DNA from: Candidatus Aminicenantota bacterium
GTDB taxonomy: Bacteria; Acidobacteriota; Aminicenantia; Aminicenantales; Aminicenantaceae
Direction: 5' to 3'
Assembly: GCA_020344415.1 (NCBI GenBank)
Contig: CP070825.1
Span: 3,366,129-3,413,574 of the forward strand
DNA length: 47,446 nt
Part shown: piece after piece, positions 32,567-40,067 of the stretch
Layout of the letters: the number at the start of each line of letters is the position of its first letter
Numbering within the stretch: the stretch's first letter is position 1
Program-made: the position numbers and the translations under genes
Notes under the pieces: model-generated
What the model was told of the DNA's origin: nothing
Databases searched by the model: none
The model's input: only the letters and a program-made list of their open reading frames with translations

Positions 32567-34566
32567 CCTCCTTCCTCTTTGCTTGGCACTTGCGCAAAAT
32601 TTGCTTTTATGGATTTGTTAGAGTCCATAGTGATGGTTATCGGGTTATTGGTGCTTGATACGTCCCCGGTCCAATTTGAAAATGTATACCCAGAGTTGGC
32701 TATTGCTCTTACAGAAACCTGTGTTCCTTCATTATAGGTATGAGTCCCGGGTGAGGGATCTGTTGTTCCCCCTGTACCAACAGAGATTGTCAAAGTGTAA
32801 GTTATGAGATTTCCTGTATAGTCTTGGTCTGTCTGATCAGCAGTGACATTAGTGTAGCTTCGGCTGGAAGGTGAAAAAGTATATCCAGTTTGGGAGGGAG
32901 TAGCCGTGCCTGACCATCCATAATCTACTTCATGAGAATAATCGCCGTTTGAATCAGTAGTGACCGAGCCTCCTTGATTGGAAAAAGTAATGGTCACTCC
33001 CTCTATACCCGCACCTCCGCCGTCTTTCACTGTGCCTGATATCGTTACTGTTATCGCAAGAATAATTATCTTCCCGCTACTACCGTCTGCTACATAAATG
33101 TGATTGCTACTAGCAGGTTCTTCCTTATAAGCGTTACTGTTAGCATTAATATTGTTAGAATTACTATTACTGACAAAGACTCCGTATGCATCTCCTGGAG
33201 TATTATAGAAGCTAACACTCACAGGTGTTGTGGGATTCCCAATATTCACAACCTGTAAGCCGCTTTCACCATCTGCCACAAAGGCAAAATCGCCGCTGAC
33301 ACGTACTCCAGATGCATATCCTGGGGTATCATGGGATCCAGCAAGGACAGGTGACGCTGGATTCGTTATATCAATAATCTGTAAGCCTCTATCCCAATCA
33401 GCCACATAGGCATGATTTCCGCTGACATCGACGTCTAGTGCGGTTCCCGGAGTATTATAAAATCCTACACTTATGGGGGTCGCAGGATTCCCGATATTCA
33501 AAATCTGTAGGCCGCTATCACCATCTGCCACATAAGCATGATTGTCCTGGACAAAAACCCCAGCTGCCCATCCAGGGGTATCATGGAAGCCAATAAGGCT
33601 AGGTGACTCTGGATTTGACACGTCAATAACCTGCAAGCCGCTGTCTCCATCTGCTACATAAGCCTCATTACTGATGACATGGACTCCAGATGCATACCCA
33701 GAGGTATCATAGTAGCCGACTCTTACAGGTGTGGAAGTATCCCCAACATTCATAATCTGCAAGCCCTGATCCCAAGCTGCCATATAGGCATGATTGCCGC
33801 TAACATGGACTCTTAACGCGTCCCCCGGCGTATTACAGAAGCCCACCCGGGTGGGCAACACTGGATCCGATACATCAAGAATCTGCAAACTGTCAGAATG
33901 TGCTACATAGGCATTATCTCCGCTAACATACACTCCAAAAGCCTCTCCAGAGAAATCATAGATTCCACCATGTTGAGGTGATTGGGGGATTGATACATCA
34001 AGAATCAGTAATCCGCCCATCCCGTTTGTCACAAAGGCATTATTATCGCTGATATATACTCCAGGTCCAACCCCCCCTGGAGTATAATAGGAGCCGGCAA
34101 GGGTTGGATTTGAAGGAGTCAGAACATCGATTACCTGTAAGCCGCTGGTTCCATCTGCCACATAGGCATAATCTCCGCTAACAAACACTCCGGTTGCAAA
34201 ATCCGGAGTATTATCGGAGCCGACAATTAGGGGTGATTCGGGGATTGATACATCAATAACTTGTAATCCGCCTTGATAATCTGCCACATAAGCATAATCG
34301 CCCTGGACATATACACTTCTTGCATGCCCTGGTGTATCGCAATTTCCAACCTTCAATGGATTAGATGAATCGCTGATATCAATAATGTCAAGCCCTGCTC
34401 CACCTGCCGCACAGTAAGCATAATCTCCCAAAATGAATACATCAACATAAGGACCTGTTTCCCATTCACCAAGCTTAGTGATATTTAGGTCATTAGAGAA
34501 TGCACGCCCCCTCATAGATGCTATCACGGCTAAAATTACCAGAATCGAAATTATTTTTCTCTTCAT
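32515..34566 (-). CDS. Secreted LVIVD-repeat beta-propeller protein with C-terminal adhesin-like domains
   Basis: The open frame of 683 residues starts with a signal peptide (about residues 1-24). About eleven repeats of some 42 residues follow (consensus GVYVSGDYAYVADGDSGLQV followed by IDVSNPxSP), the LVIVD pattern expected to form a beta-propeller. The last repeat carries an Asn/Ser-rich insertion. Next come a carboxypeptidase-regulatory-like domain (GTVKDGGGAGIEGVTITFSN onwards), then an InlB-B-like repeat (YTLTISVGTGGTTDPSPGTH, ending SIKANFA). The frame then ends in an unrelated VVLLLQLVMGHKWQKK, because of a one-base slip before the CFI-box tail. Such proteins are exported and probably bind other macromolecules. 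It lies at the right end of the putative island, flanked by a diverged direct repeat. Confidence 0.85.
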   Translation of the reverse strand: MKRKIISILVILAVIASMRGRAFSNDLNITKLGEWETGPYVDVFILGDYAYCAAGGAGLDIIDISDSSNPLKVGNCDTPGHARSVYVQGDYAYVADYQGGLQVIDVSIPESPLIVGSDNTPDFATGVFVSGDYAYVADGTSGLQVIDVLTPSNPTLAGSYYTPGGVGPGVYISDNNAFVTNGMGGLLILDVSIPQSPQHGGIYDFSGEAFGVYVSGDNAYVAHSDSLQILDVSDPVLPTRVGFCNTPGDALRVHVSGNHAYMAAWDQGLQIMNVGDTSTPVRVGYYDTSGYASGVHVISNEAYVADGDSGLQVIDVSNPESPSLIGFHDTPGWAAGVFVQDNHAYVADGDSGLQILNIGNPATPISVGFYNTPGTALDVDVSGNHAYVADWDRGLQIIDITNPASPVLAGSHDTPGYASGVRVSGDFAFVADGESGLQVVNIGNPTTPVSVSFYNTPGDAYGVFVSNSNSNNINANSNAYKEEPASSNHIYVADGSSGKIIILAITVTISGTVKDGGGAGIEGVTITFSNQGGSVTTDSNGDYSHEVDYGWSGTATPSQTGYTFSPSSRSYTNVTADQTDQDYTGNLITYTLTISVGTGGTTDPSPGTHTYNEGTQVSVRAIANSGYTFSNWTGDVSSTNNPITITMDSNKSIKANFAQVPSKEEGGVVLLLQLVMGHKWQKK

Positions 34567-34847
34567 CTTATTCTCCTGTTAGAAATAAAATAAATTGCGT
34601 TTATTTATAGACAGGATTTATATTTGATCTTTTCAGAGTTGAAATTTTTCTGATAAGAAAAACCTTCAAATTTCTCTTAACATTCATTCAGTTTTGAATA
34701 AGGAAAAGAAATAATGAAACGGGTATAAATATATTTAGGTCATTCCCTCTTAAATATCCACCTTTTACCTATTTCTGTTTGATTAAATTATAAAATACTT
34801 AATTTGTCAAGAAACTTGCCTTTTTTAGGTTATCGCTTTGAGTAGAC

Positions 34848-34920
34848 TTTATAGTGAATACATACAGGAATGTGCAAACATGCTCCAATCTCTCATGGTG
34901 TAAAACTCCCATACCCCCCC
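34848..34920. repeat. Diverged direct repeat, copy B, in a 475-base gene-free stretch
   Basis: Counterpart of the copy at 32142-32216, in the same orientation. The stretch 34567-35041 between the LVIVD gene and tRNA-Glu is otherwise AT-rich and non-coding. A 60-codon minus-strand frame across the repeat shows no family resemblance and I do not call it a gene. Confidence 0.5.
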
Positions 34921-35041
34921 TGCCCTTTGCCGAGGCTAAGAATACAGGACAGAGAGGTCCCCATGTAACAGATTTTGACAAAACTCGCCTAATTACGGCT
35001 ACCGGTGCTTAAAAGAGTAACGAAGTTAAAAGTAGAAAAAA

Positions 35042-35116
35042 CGCCCCCGACGGGATTTGAACCCGTGCTGCCGCCTTGAAAGGGCGGTGTCCTGGACCAG
35101 GCTAGACGACAGGGGC
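35042..35116 (-). tRNA. tRNA-Glu (UUC)
   Basis: This 75-base cloverleaf on the minus strand has acceptor GCCCCTG paired with CGGGGGC, an anticodon stem CCGCC/GGCGG with loop CTTTCAA (anticodon TTC), and a T arm ACGGG-TTCAAAT-CCCGT. No CCA is encoded. Its 3' part is duplicated at 23932-23983. Confidence 0.95.
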
Positions 35117-35125
35117 GCTTAGGGA

Positions 35126-35200
35126 TGGTGAGCCGTGTTGGACTCGAACCAACGACACCCGGCTTAAAAGGCCGGTGCTCTCCCTCTGAGCTAACGGCCC
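35126..35200 (-). tRNA. tRNA-Lys (UUU)
   Basis: On the minus strand, acceptor GGGCCGT pairs with ACGGCTC, the anticodon stem CCGGC/GCCGG holds loop CTTTTAA (anticodon TTT), and the T arm contains GTTCGAG. The 3' CCA is encoded. It lies 9 bases upstream of tRNA-Glu in the same direction, so the two are probably cotranscribed. Confidence 0.95.
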
Positions 35201-35249
35201 TAGCAAAATAATAGAATATTTATAATTGAAAGAATAAAAAGAGTCAATC

Positions 35250-35939
35250 TCAGCCGACGGACTCAATCTTAATGATAACCCATCTCCCCCGACGGTTTAG
35301 ATTCAAATTTTCGTCTCTGAGATTATATTGTCTCAAATAAAAATTGTAACTTTTCGGGCCTGCTTCAGTTTCCGCTCTTACTTCAACTACCTTTTTATGA
35401 ACCTCTCCTGTAAGATCTCGAATGTTGGGGATCGCTCTCTCTCCTAAAGAAAATGCCGTAATCTCTTCCTCTCGTGATGCAACAGTTTTGGCATCGCTAT
35501 AGTCCTTTTGCAGCTGATCATGCCTTGTGCGTATTTCTTTATACTTCTCACTCAGTTCATCAACTTTTTTCTGAGCCGCTCTTTTGGCTGATCTCGTCCG
35601 AGCTCTATCCAGTTCCCACTCAGCATCATCTACTTCTTCTTTTGCCTCAATAGTTATGACTACCGACTCTTCTACTTTTTTCTTTAAGTTTAATTCCGCC
35701 TGATTCAGCTCAGGCAATGAAGCAGGCTGAGGTTCTTCATCAATGACATTAATTATTTCCCAGTTCTCTGCTGCGATAGAAATCGGTTCTAAAGCCATGG
35801 TTCCCAATGTCGTTCTATCATTCAAGGTTAGGGCATGAAAATACCTCTCCAGCAGCCCCTGTTCAGGCTTTGATGAACAGTTTTGCATGACAAGTAAAAG
35901 GAGAATAATTCCTAACACAAAGAGGCTTTTTCTTAACAT
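35250..35939 (-). CDS. Hypothetical lipoprotein with central coiled coil
   Basis: This 229-residue protein has a signal peptide and lipobox (LVMQNCSS, Cys at about residue 21). The mature part has a region of about residues 75-155 rich in Glu/Lys/Ala with heptad-like spacing (AEWELDRARTRSAKRAAQKK), a likely coiled coil. A basic beta-rich C-terminus follows (YLRQYNLRDENLNLNRRGRW). No family is recognised. The start ATG overlaps the stop of the gatA remnant (TAATG), and GGAGG precedes it. Because the upstream operon has been deleted, its promoter situation is unclear. Confidence 0.65.
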   Translation of the reverse strand: MLRKSLFVLGIILLLLVMQNCSSKPEQGLLERYFHALTLNDRTTLGTMALEPISIAAENWEIINVIDEEPQPASLPELNQAELNLKKKVEESVVITIEAKEEVDDAEWELDRARTRSAKRAAQKKVDELSEKYKEIRTRHDQLQKDYSDAKTVASREEEITAFSLGERAIPNIRDLTGEVHKKVVEVRAETEAGPKSYNFYLRQYNLRDENLNLNRRGRWVIIKIESVG

Positions 35940-36174
35940 TATTCCTCCTTCCTGTGTGAAATTTGTTTACTTTTTCTAGATTTTACTTTTTTTTCTATTA
36001 AAAATGCAAGCTTAAATAGCCCTGATTCTTGAAAAAAATTCCCGGTGATTTGAAATCCTACAGGCAACTTCTTCTGGATAAAGCCCGCGGGAATAGAAAT
36101 AGCAGGGATGCCAGTTTTGTTAGTGTTAAATTTGCCAATGAGCATACATAAGAAATGTCGATTTTGGGCTTCAT
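35939..36174 (-). pseudogene. Deletion relic of gatCA (amidotransferase subunits)
   Basis: The 68-codon frame contains TGIPAISIPAGFIQKKLPVGF and QITGNFFQE, the C-terminal landmark of GatA/amidase-type aspartyl/glutamyl-tRNA amidotransferase subunit A, but the catalytic amidase core is absent. Just upstream, in another frame, an ATG at 36172-36174 begins MKPKIDISYVCSLANLTLT, which resembles the start of GatC. The two frames meet near CACTAACAAAACTGGC. I infer that most of gatC and gatA was lost in a deletion, leaving the ends joined out of frame. The GatC reading is less certain than the GatA one. Confidence 0.55.
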
Positions 36175-36251
36175 TGGCGAGAATTTTGGGGAATATCAGG
36201 CAAAAAAAAATAATTTTAGAGACTTTTTTTAATTTTCTTTCTATTTTTCTA

Positions 36252-36280
36252 TTGACAAGAGAGTTTTTTATAAATAAAAT
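36252..36280 (+). promoter_or_regulatory. Sigma-70-type promoter upstream of the [NiFe] hydrogenase genes
   Basis: TTGACA (36252-36257) and TAAAAT (36275-36280) are separated by exactly 17 bases in an AT-rich stretch. Initiation near 36287 would leave a leader of about 210 bases before the small-subunit gene, containing a hairpin at 36314-36335. Confidence 0.5.
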
Positions 36281-36313
36281 TTAACGTAATTATAATTTTT
36301 TCTGTACTTTACC

Positions 36314-36335
36314 TATAGTTACGCTAGGAACTATA
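36314..36335. promoter_or_regulatory. TATAGTT/AACTATA inverted repeat in the hydrogenase leader
   Basis: Perfect 7-bp arms surround the 8-base centre ACGCTAGG, shortly after the predicted transcription start. It could be an operator or an RNA hairpin. No T run follows, so it is not a terminator. Confidence 0.35.
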
Positions 36336-36500
36336 ATTACACTAAGTCTTCAATCCAGATTGTTATTCAGTCATTCTAGAAAGCTCGATTGAATTCTCAC
36401 CTAGCATCTTATAATTACAGATCATATTTAGATAACAATTCAGAAAAACGACGAATCTTAAAATAAATTCTGATTTTTAAATCTATAAAGGAGGTAATAA

Positions 36501-37424
36501 ATGGCAGTTAAAGTAGCAGAAGAGTGGTTCGCCATCTGTGCAGGATGTGAAGTAACCATCCTTGATATTGGAGAGCCGCTACTTGACATTTTACCCAAAC
36601 TTGAGTTTGTCCATATGCCGGTCATTATGGATCATAAGTTATTTGGACAAACTGGTGATCAGCCAGGCCCGGAAATCCCTGAAGCCGATGTTGGAATTAT
36701 TACTGGTTCAATACGGAATGAAGAAAACAAAAAATTAGCTGAAGAAATGAGGAATAAGTGCAAAACACTTATTGCATTGGGATCCTGTGCATGTTCTGGC
36801 GGGGTACCTGCTCTGGCTAATCAATTTATGCTTGATGAAATTTATGAAAAGGTTTACCGAGGTTCTGTTTCCACCGATTCAGCAGATACCCCCTCCCAAG
36901 GAGTGCCGCCGCTTACTGATAGAGTTTATGCACTACATGAAGTTGTAAATGTCGATATAAAACTGCCCGGTTGTCCGACAACACCAGAGATGGTGGTTGA
37001 TGCGCTTACAGCTCTTTTAGAAGGAAAAGAGCTCGAACTCCCCAGTAAGAGCGTGTGTGATGAATGCCCCACTATCAGAAAAGAGAAAGCGGTGGCTGAT
37101 TTGAAAAGACCCCTTGAATCCGTTGAATTCGAGCCCGGGAAGCCTCTGGATACTGTTCGGTGTTACATGGAACAAGGTTTCCTTTGCAATGGCCCTGCTA
37201 CGAGATCAGGCTGTGGGGGAGCAGAAAAAACACCTAGATGTATAAAAGCATACATGCCCTGCAGAGGATGTTTTGGCCCTCTCTCAGATACAGCCAATCC
37301 TTTGGTTGATATGATGGGAGCTCTGTCCACTATAGGACTTGATGTCAAACAAATTCCAGACCGTGCTGCAACATTTAACAGATTTTCTGGTGCCGGTCGT
37401 CTGAGACCTATTCCAAGGAGGTAA
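36501..37424 (+). CDS. [NiFe] hydrogenase small subunit, group 3 (MvhG/HydS-like)
   Basis: This 307-residue protein has the cysteine pattern of group 3 small subunits. CAGCE near residue 13 and ALGSCACSGGVPA (proximal cluster) are followed by LPGCPTTP and CDECPT. A C-terminal set (CNGPATRSGCGG, CIKAYMPCRGCFGP) coordinates further clusters. There is no Tat signal, so it is cytoplasmic. With the large subunit it would exchange electrons between H2 and a cytoplasmic partner. The length fits MvhG-type (F420-nonreducing) or HydS-type (bifurcating [NiFe]) subunits and not short HoxY. No MvhD, HdrA or HydABC gene is in the window. A strong AAAGGAGGT site lies 6 bases before the ATG. Confidence 0.9.
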   Translation: MAVKVAEEWFAICAGCEVTILDIGEPLLDILPKLEFVHMPVIMDHKLFGQTGDQPGPEIPEADVGIITGSIRNEENKKLAEEMRNKCKTLIALGSCACSGGVPALANQFMLDEIYEKVYRGSVSTDSADTPSQGVPPLTDRVYALHEVVNVDIKLPGCPTTPEMVVDALTALLEGKELELPSKSVCDECPTIRKEKAVADLKRPLESVEFEPGKPLDTVRCYMEQGFLCNGPATRSGCGGAEKTPRCIKAYMPCRGCFGPLSDTANPLVDMMGALSTIGLDVKQIPDRAATFNRFSGAGRLRPIPRR

Positions 37425-37426
37425 TC

Positions 37427-38869
37427 ATGGGAAAAACGCTAACTATTCAACCAGTCACAAGGATCGAAGGACACGCAAAGATAACGATCCAACTCGATGA
37501 TGCTGGAAATGTGAGTGACACTCAGGTCAATGTCATCGAGCTGAGAGGTTTTGAGAAATTCTGCATCGGCAAACCAGTCGAAGAGATGCCCAGGATTACC
37601 ACGCGGATATGCGGCGTTTGTCCTTGGTCTCATCATAACGCTTCTGCCAAAGCGACTGATGCGGTTTTTGGAGTTGAACCTCCTCCTGCCGGGGCAAAAC
37701 TGAGAGAGCTGTGTAACAGTATTGCTTATATGGAAGAACACATTCTTCACTTCTATTTTCTAGCTGGAGCCGATTTCGTGCTTGGACCGGATGCGGATTA
37801 TTCGGTCAGGAATGTCATCGGAATTCTGGGTGCAGCCCCAGATATCGCCAAACAAGTGGTTAAAGGCAGACATATGGCAGCTCATATGTTGGAGATAATC
37901 GCTGGAAAAGCCATCCATCCTGCCGCTGCAGTTCCGGGAGGGTTTAGCCGTCCTTTATTAGAAGAGGAAAGAAAAGAGCTGAGGCAGATGGCAGATGAAT
38001 TGCTCGAGTTATCTAAGTTCTCTATCTCTTTTGCCAAAGAGAACCTCTTTCCTAAATATTTAGAAGTCGTTAAATCTCTGGGTGTTATAAACACGGGATT
38101 TTTGGGGACCGTTAAGGAAGATGGTTCTATGGATCTTTATGACGGAAAGCTGAGAATGATGAAGACCGACGGTTCTTATGAAGATTTTAAATATGAAGAA
38201 TACACCGATTATATAAGCGAACATGTTGAACCCTGGTCCTATCTGAAATTCCCCTACATGAAAAAAGCCGGTGAGTTTTCTATGGATCTGGATAATCCAA
38301 ATGGGATTTATCGAACCAATACTCTGGCCAGAATAAACGTCTGTGATAAAATCGATACTCCTTTAGCTCAGGCAGAATTTGAAGAATTCAGAGAAAAATT
38401 CGGCCGCCCTGCCCAGCAGACTCTACTCTATCACTGGGCAAGACTGATTGAGCTGCTCTATAATGCAGAAAATACTATTCGACTTCTTGACGATCCTGAG
38501 ATCACCAGCACTGATATTAGAAAAAAGGTTGAGCCAAGAGCAGCCAGAGGAGTTGGTTGTGTAGAAGCTCCCAGAGGAACTCTGATTCATGACTACGAGA
38601 CAGATGAGAATGGGCTCATGACAAATGTTAACTTGATCGTTGGCACTACGCACAATAATGCTCCCATTAATATGTCTGTTAAAAGTGCAGCTAAAGACCT
38701 GATTAAAGACGGAAAATATGACCAGGGAATTCTGAATACTGTAGAGATGATGATCAGAGCTCATGACCCTTGTCTTTCCTGCGCTACTCACAGGTTGGAT
38801 GGAAAACTCGGTGTGAAAATTGATATTGTTGACCAAGAGGGAAATACATTAGTGACATTTTCTAATTGA
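37427..38869 (+). CDS. [NiFe] hydrogenase large subunit, group 3 (MvhA/HydL-like)
   Basis: This 480-residue catalytic subunit has ITTRICGVCPWSHH (L1, RxCGxC; first pair of Ni ligands) near residue 58 and HDPCLSCATH (L2, DPCxxCxxH; second pair) near residue 448. After the L2 His, 25 residues (RLDGKLG onwards) remain. They would be removed by the maturation protease after nickel insertion, and such a protease is encoded 135 bases downstream. The ribosome-binding site AGGAGG sits over the last codons of the small-subunit gene, two bases upstream, so the pair is translationally coupled. Confidence 0.93.
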   Translation: MGKTLTIQPVTRIEGHAKITIQLDDAGNVSDTQVNVIELRGFEKFCIGKPVEEMPRITTRICGVCPWSHHNASAKATDAVFGVEPPPAGAKLRELCNSIAYMEEHILHFYFLAGADFVLGPDADYSVRNVIGILGAAPDIAKQVVKGRHMAAHMLEIIAGKAIHPAAAVPGGFSRPLLEEERKELRQMADELLELSKFSISFAKENLFPKYLEVVKSLGVINTGFLGTVKEDGSMDLYDGKLRMMKTDGSYEDFKYEEYTDYISEHVEPWSYLKFPYMKKAGEFSMDLDNPNGIYRTNTLARINVCDKIDTPLAQAEFEEFREKFGRPAQQTLLYHWARLIELLYNAENTIRLLDDPEITSTDIRKKVEPRAARGVGCVEAPRGTLIHDYETDENGLMTNVNLIVGTTHNNAPINMSVKSAAKDLIKDGKYDQGILNTVEMMIRAHDPCLSCATHRLDGKLGVKIDIVDQEGNTLVTFSN

Positions 38870-39004
38870 TAGACTTGTTCTGATTAAAGCAAAAGTTAGA
38901 CCTGATACTCTCGAAGTTCTCTGAGGAGCTGCTCCAAACCAAATACAAATTATTTCAAATCTAAAATCTACCCTCATTAGAGGGATAGATACTTCAAATT
39001 AGAA

Positions 39005-39496
39005 ATGGAATATCTCCCTGTCTACTGTCGAAAAAAAACCCTAATAGCTGGGTGTGGGAATAAACTTTTCGGTGATGATGGCTTTGGACCCGAAGTCGTA
39101 GAATATCTCATAAATCACCACAGTATTCCAGAAAACATATGCTTATTAGATGTAGGCACAGGCATAAGAAAAATTCTGTTTACTATATCTCTAAGTGAGG
39201 TTCGACCAGAAGTTATCGTTATAATCGATGCTGTAGATAAAGAGAGAGGACCTGGTGAAATTTTTGAAATTTCTCTCGATGAAATCCCAGAAGAAAAAAT
39301 CGACGATTTTTCAATCCATCAGGTCCCTTCTTCAAACCTTTTAAAGGAACTGCAGGATTTATGTTCGGTAAAAGTAAGCGTACTGGCATGCCAAATTAAA
39401 ACCATACCTGAATCAATTCAATCTGGATTATCTGAACCAGTTAAAAAAGCCGTTCCATTAATGGCTCAAAAGATTATAGAAGAATACTTCAAATAG
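39005..39496 (+). CDS. Hydrogenase maturation protease (HycI/FrhD-type)
   Basis: This 163-residue protein has the family start AGCGNKLFGDDGFGPEV, where the DD pair supplies a nickel-sensing ligand. LDVGTGI, IIDAVD (second ligand region) and HQVP (His ligand) follow. Such proteases bind the nickel centre of the large subunit and cut its C-terminal tail. Here the substrate would be the 25-residue tail of the upstream large subunit. No good Shine-Dalgarno sequence is seen before the ATG. The 135 bases before it carry no convincing gene. Confidence 0.88.
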   Translation: MEYLPVYCRKKTLIAGCGNKLFGDDGFGPEVVEYLINHHSIPENICLLDVGTGIRKILFTISLSEVRPEVIVIIDAVDKERGPGEIFEISLDEIPEEKIDDFSIHQVPSSNLLKELQDLCSVKVSVLACQIKTIPESIQSGLSEPVKKAVPLMAQKIIEEYFK

Positions 39497-39517
39497 CTGG
39501 AAAAAAGGTGGAAAAAG

Positions 39518-39590
39518 TGGGGTCAGGTCTTGTTTTTTGCCTTTACTTAAGATTCATTTCTAAACAAGCAAAAAGCAAGACCTGACCCCA
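39518..39590. repeat. Long inverted repeat with TGGGGTCAGGTCTTG arms
   Basis: Arms of 23 bases (TGGGGTCAGGTCTTG.TTTTTGC and its complement) match at 22 positions around a 27-base centre. It lies between the maturation protease gene and the DRTGG gene. Strand-specific folding would make a strong hairpin that could terminate or separate the hydrogenase transcript from the regulatory genes. It looks like a dispersed palindromic repeat of mobile origin. Confidence 0.7.
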
Positions 39591-39678
39591 TTAGATATGG
39601 ATATGAGTATTGACTATAGATACCTGAATAGTTAACATATGAATTCCTAAAAGGAGGTTATGGAATTCTATAGAAAGA

Positions 39679-40062
39679 GTGAAAACGATGTCGGCTAATA
39701 CAAAAATGACTTTAAAAGAAATCAAGGAACTCCTTAAGGCCGAAGTTATCCATGGAGAAGAAAATCTTGACTTGGAGGTCACATCTGCAGGAGGATCTGA
39801 CCTAATGAGTGATGTCTTGGCTTTTGGCAAACCCGGAATCCTCCTGCTGACTGGTCTATCCAATGCTCAATCGGTCAGGACAGCAAATATTATAGATGCC
39901 AAAGCCATTGTATATGTTCGGGGCAAAAAACCAGATAAAGCGGGAATCGAGATAGCTAGGGAACAAGGAATTCCTCTTCTATCAACAAAATACATGATGT
40001 ACACAGCCTGCGGCCTTCTCTTCAGCCATGGGCTTCAAGGAGTCAGCGGGCCTGCATATTAA
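39679..40062 (+). CDS. DRTGG-domain protein (first copy)
   Basis: The protein has 124-127 residues. It resembles the DRTGG-type domain proteins found next to iron hydrogenases and Fe-S regulators: LKEIKELLKAEVIHGEENLD, then LEVTSAGGSDLMSDVLAF, then GILLLTGLSNAQSVRTANII. The C-terminus has LLSTKYMMYTACGLLFSHG, with one Cys. The function of the domain is unknown, with ligand or nucleotide sensing suspected. The GTG at 39679 and the ATG at 39688 are both possible, and the ATG is more likely. A second, shorter DRTGG protein is encoded at 41887, so the module has two. Confidence 0.75.
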   Translation: MKTMSANTKMTLKEIKELLKAEVIHGEENLDLEVTSAGGSDLMSDVLAFGKPGILLLTGLSNAQSVRTANIIDAKAIVYVRGKKPDKAGIEIAREQGIPLLSTKYMMYTACGLLFSHGLQGVSGPAY

Positions 40063-40067
40063 AAATA

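Larger units (their letters stand above)
23932..35116. mobile_element. Putative genomic island bounded by tRNA-Glu and its 3' fragment
   Basis: The intact tRNA-Glu lies at the right, reading leftwards. Its 3' fragment lies 11.1 kb beyond its 3' end, in the same orientation. This is the geometry expected after site-specific integration at a tRNA gene. The interior is AT-rich compared with the hydrogenase and glutamate-synthase regions. It carries accessory functions: sugar biosynthesis, glycosyltransferases, methyltransferases, a secreted repeat protein and broken genes. No integrase, relaxase or phage gene is seen, so the element is either decayed or was mobilised in trans. An ancestral tRNA duplication followed by separate insertions is the main alternative. 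Confidence 0.6.

Noticed and set aside
33100..34450. Tandem DNA repeats in 33-34.5 kb as a CRISPR array or satellite
   Set aside because: The period of about 126 bases is the coding repeat of the LVIVD beta-propeller; units differ from one another and no CRISPR repeat-spacer structure exists.
34799..34981. A 60-codon minus-strand frame upstream of the LVIVD gene
   Set aside because: It lies across a diverged direct repeat, has no family resemblance, and the matching repeat copy does not preserve the frame.
38870..39004. Possible missing electron-transfer subunit gene between the hydrogenase large subunit and protease
   Set aside because: Only short frames broken by stops are present, with none of the Cys motifs expected for MvhD or a ferredoxin.
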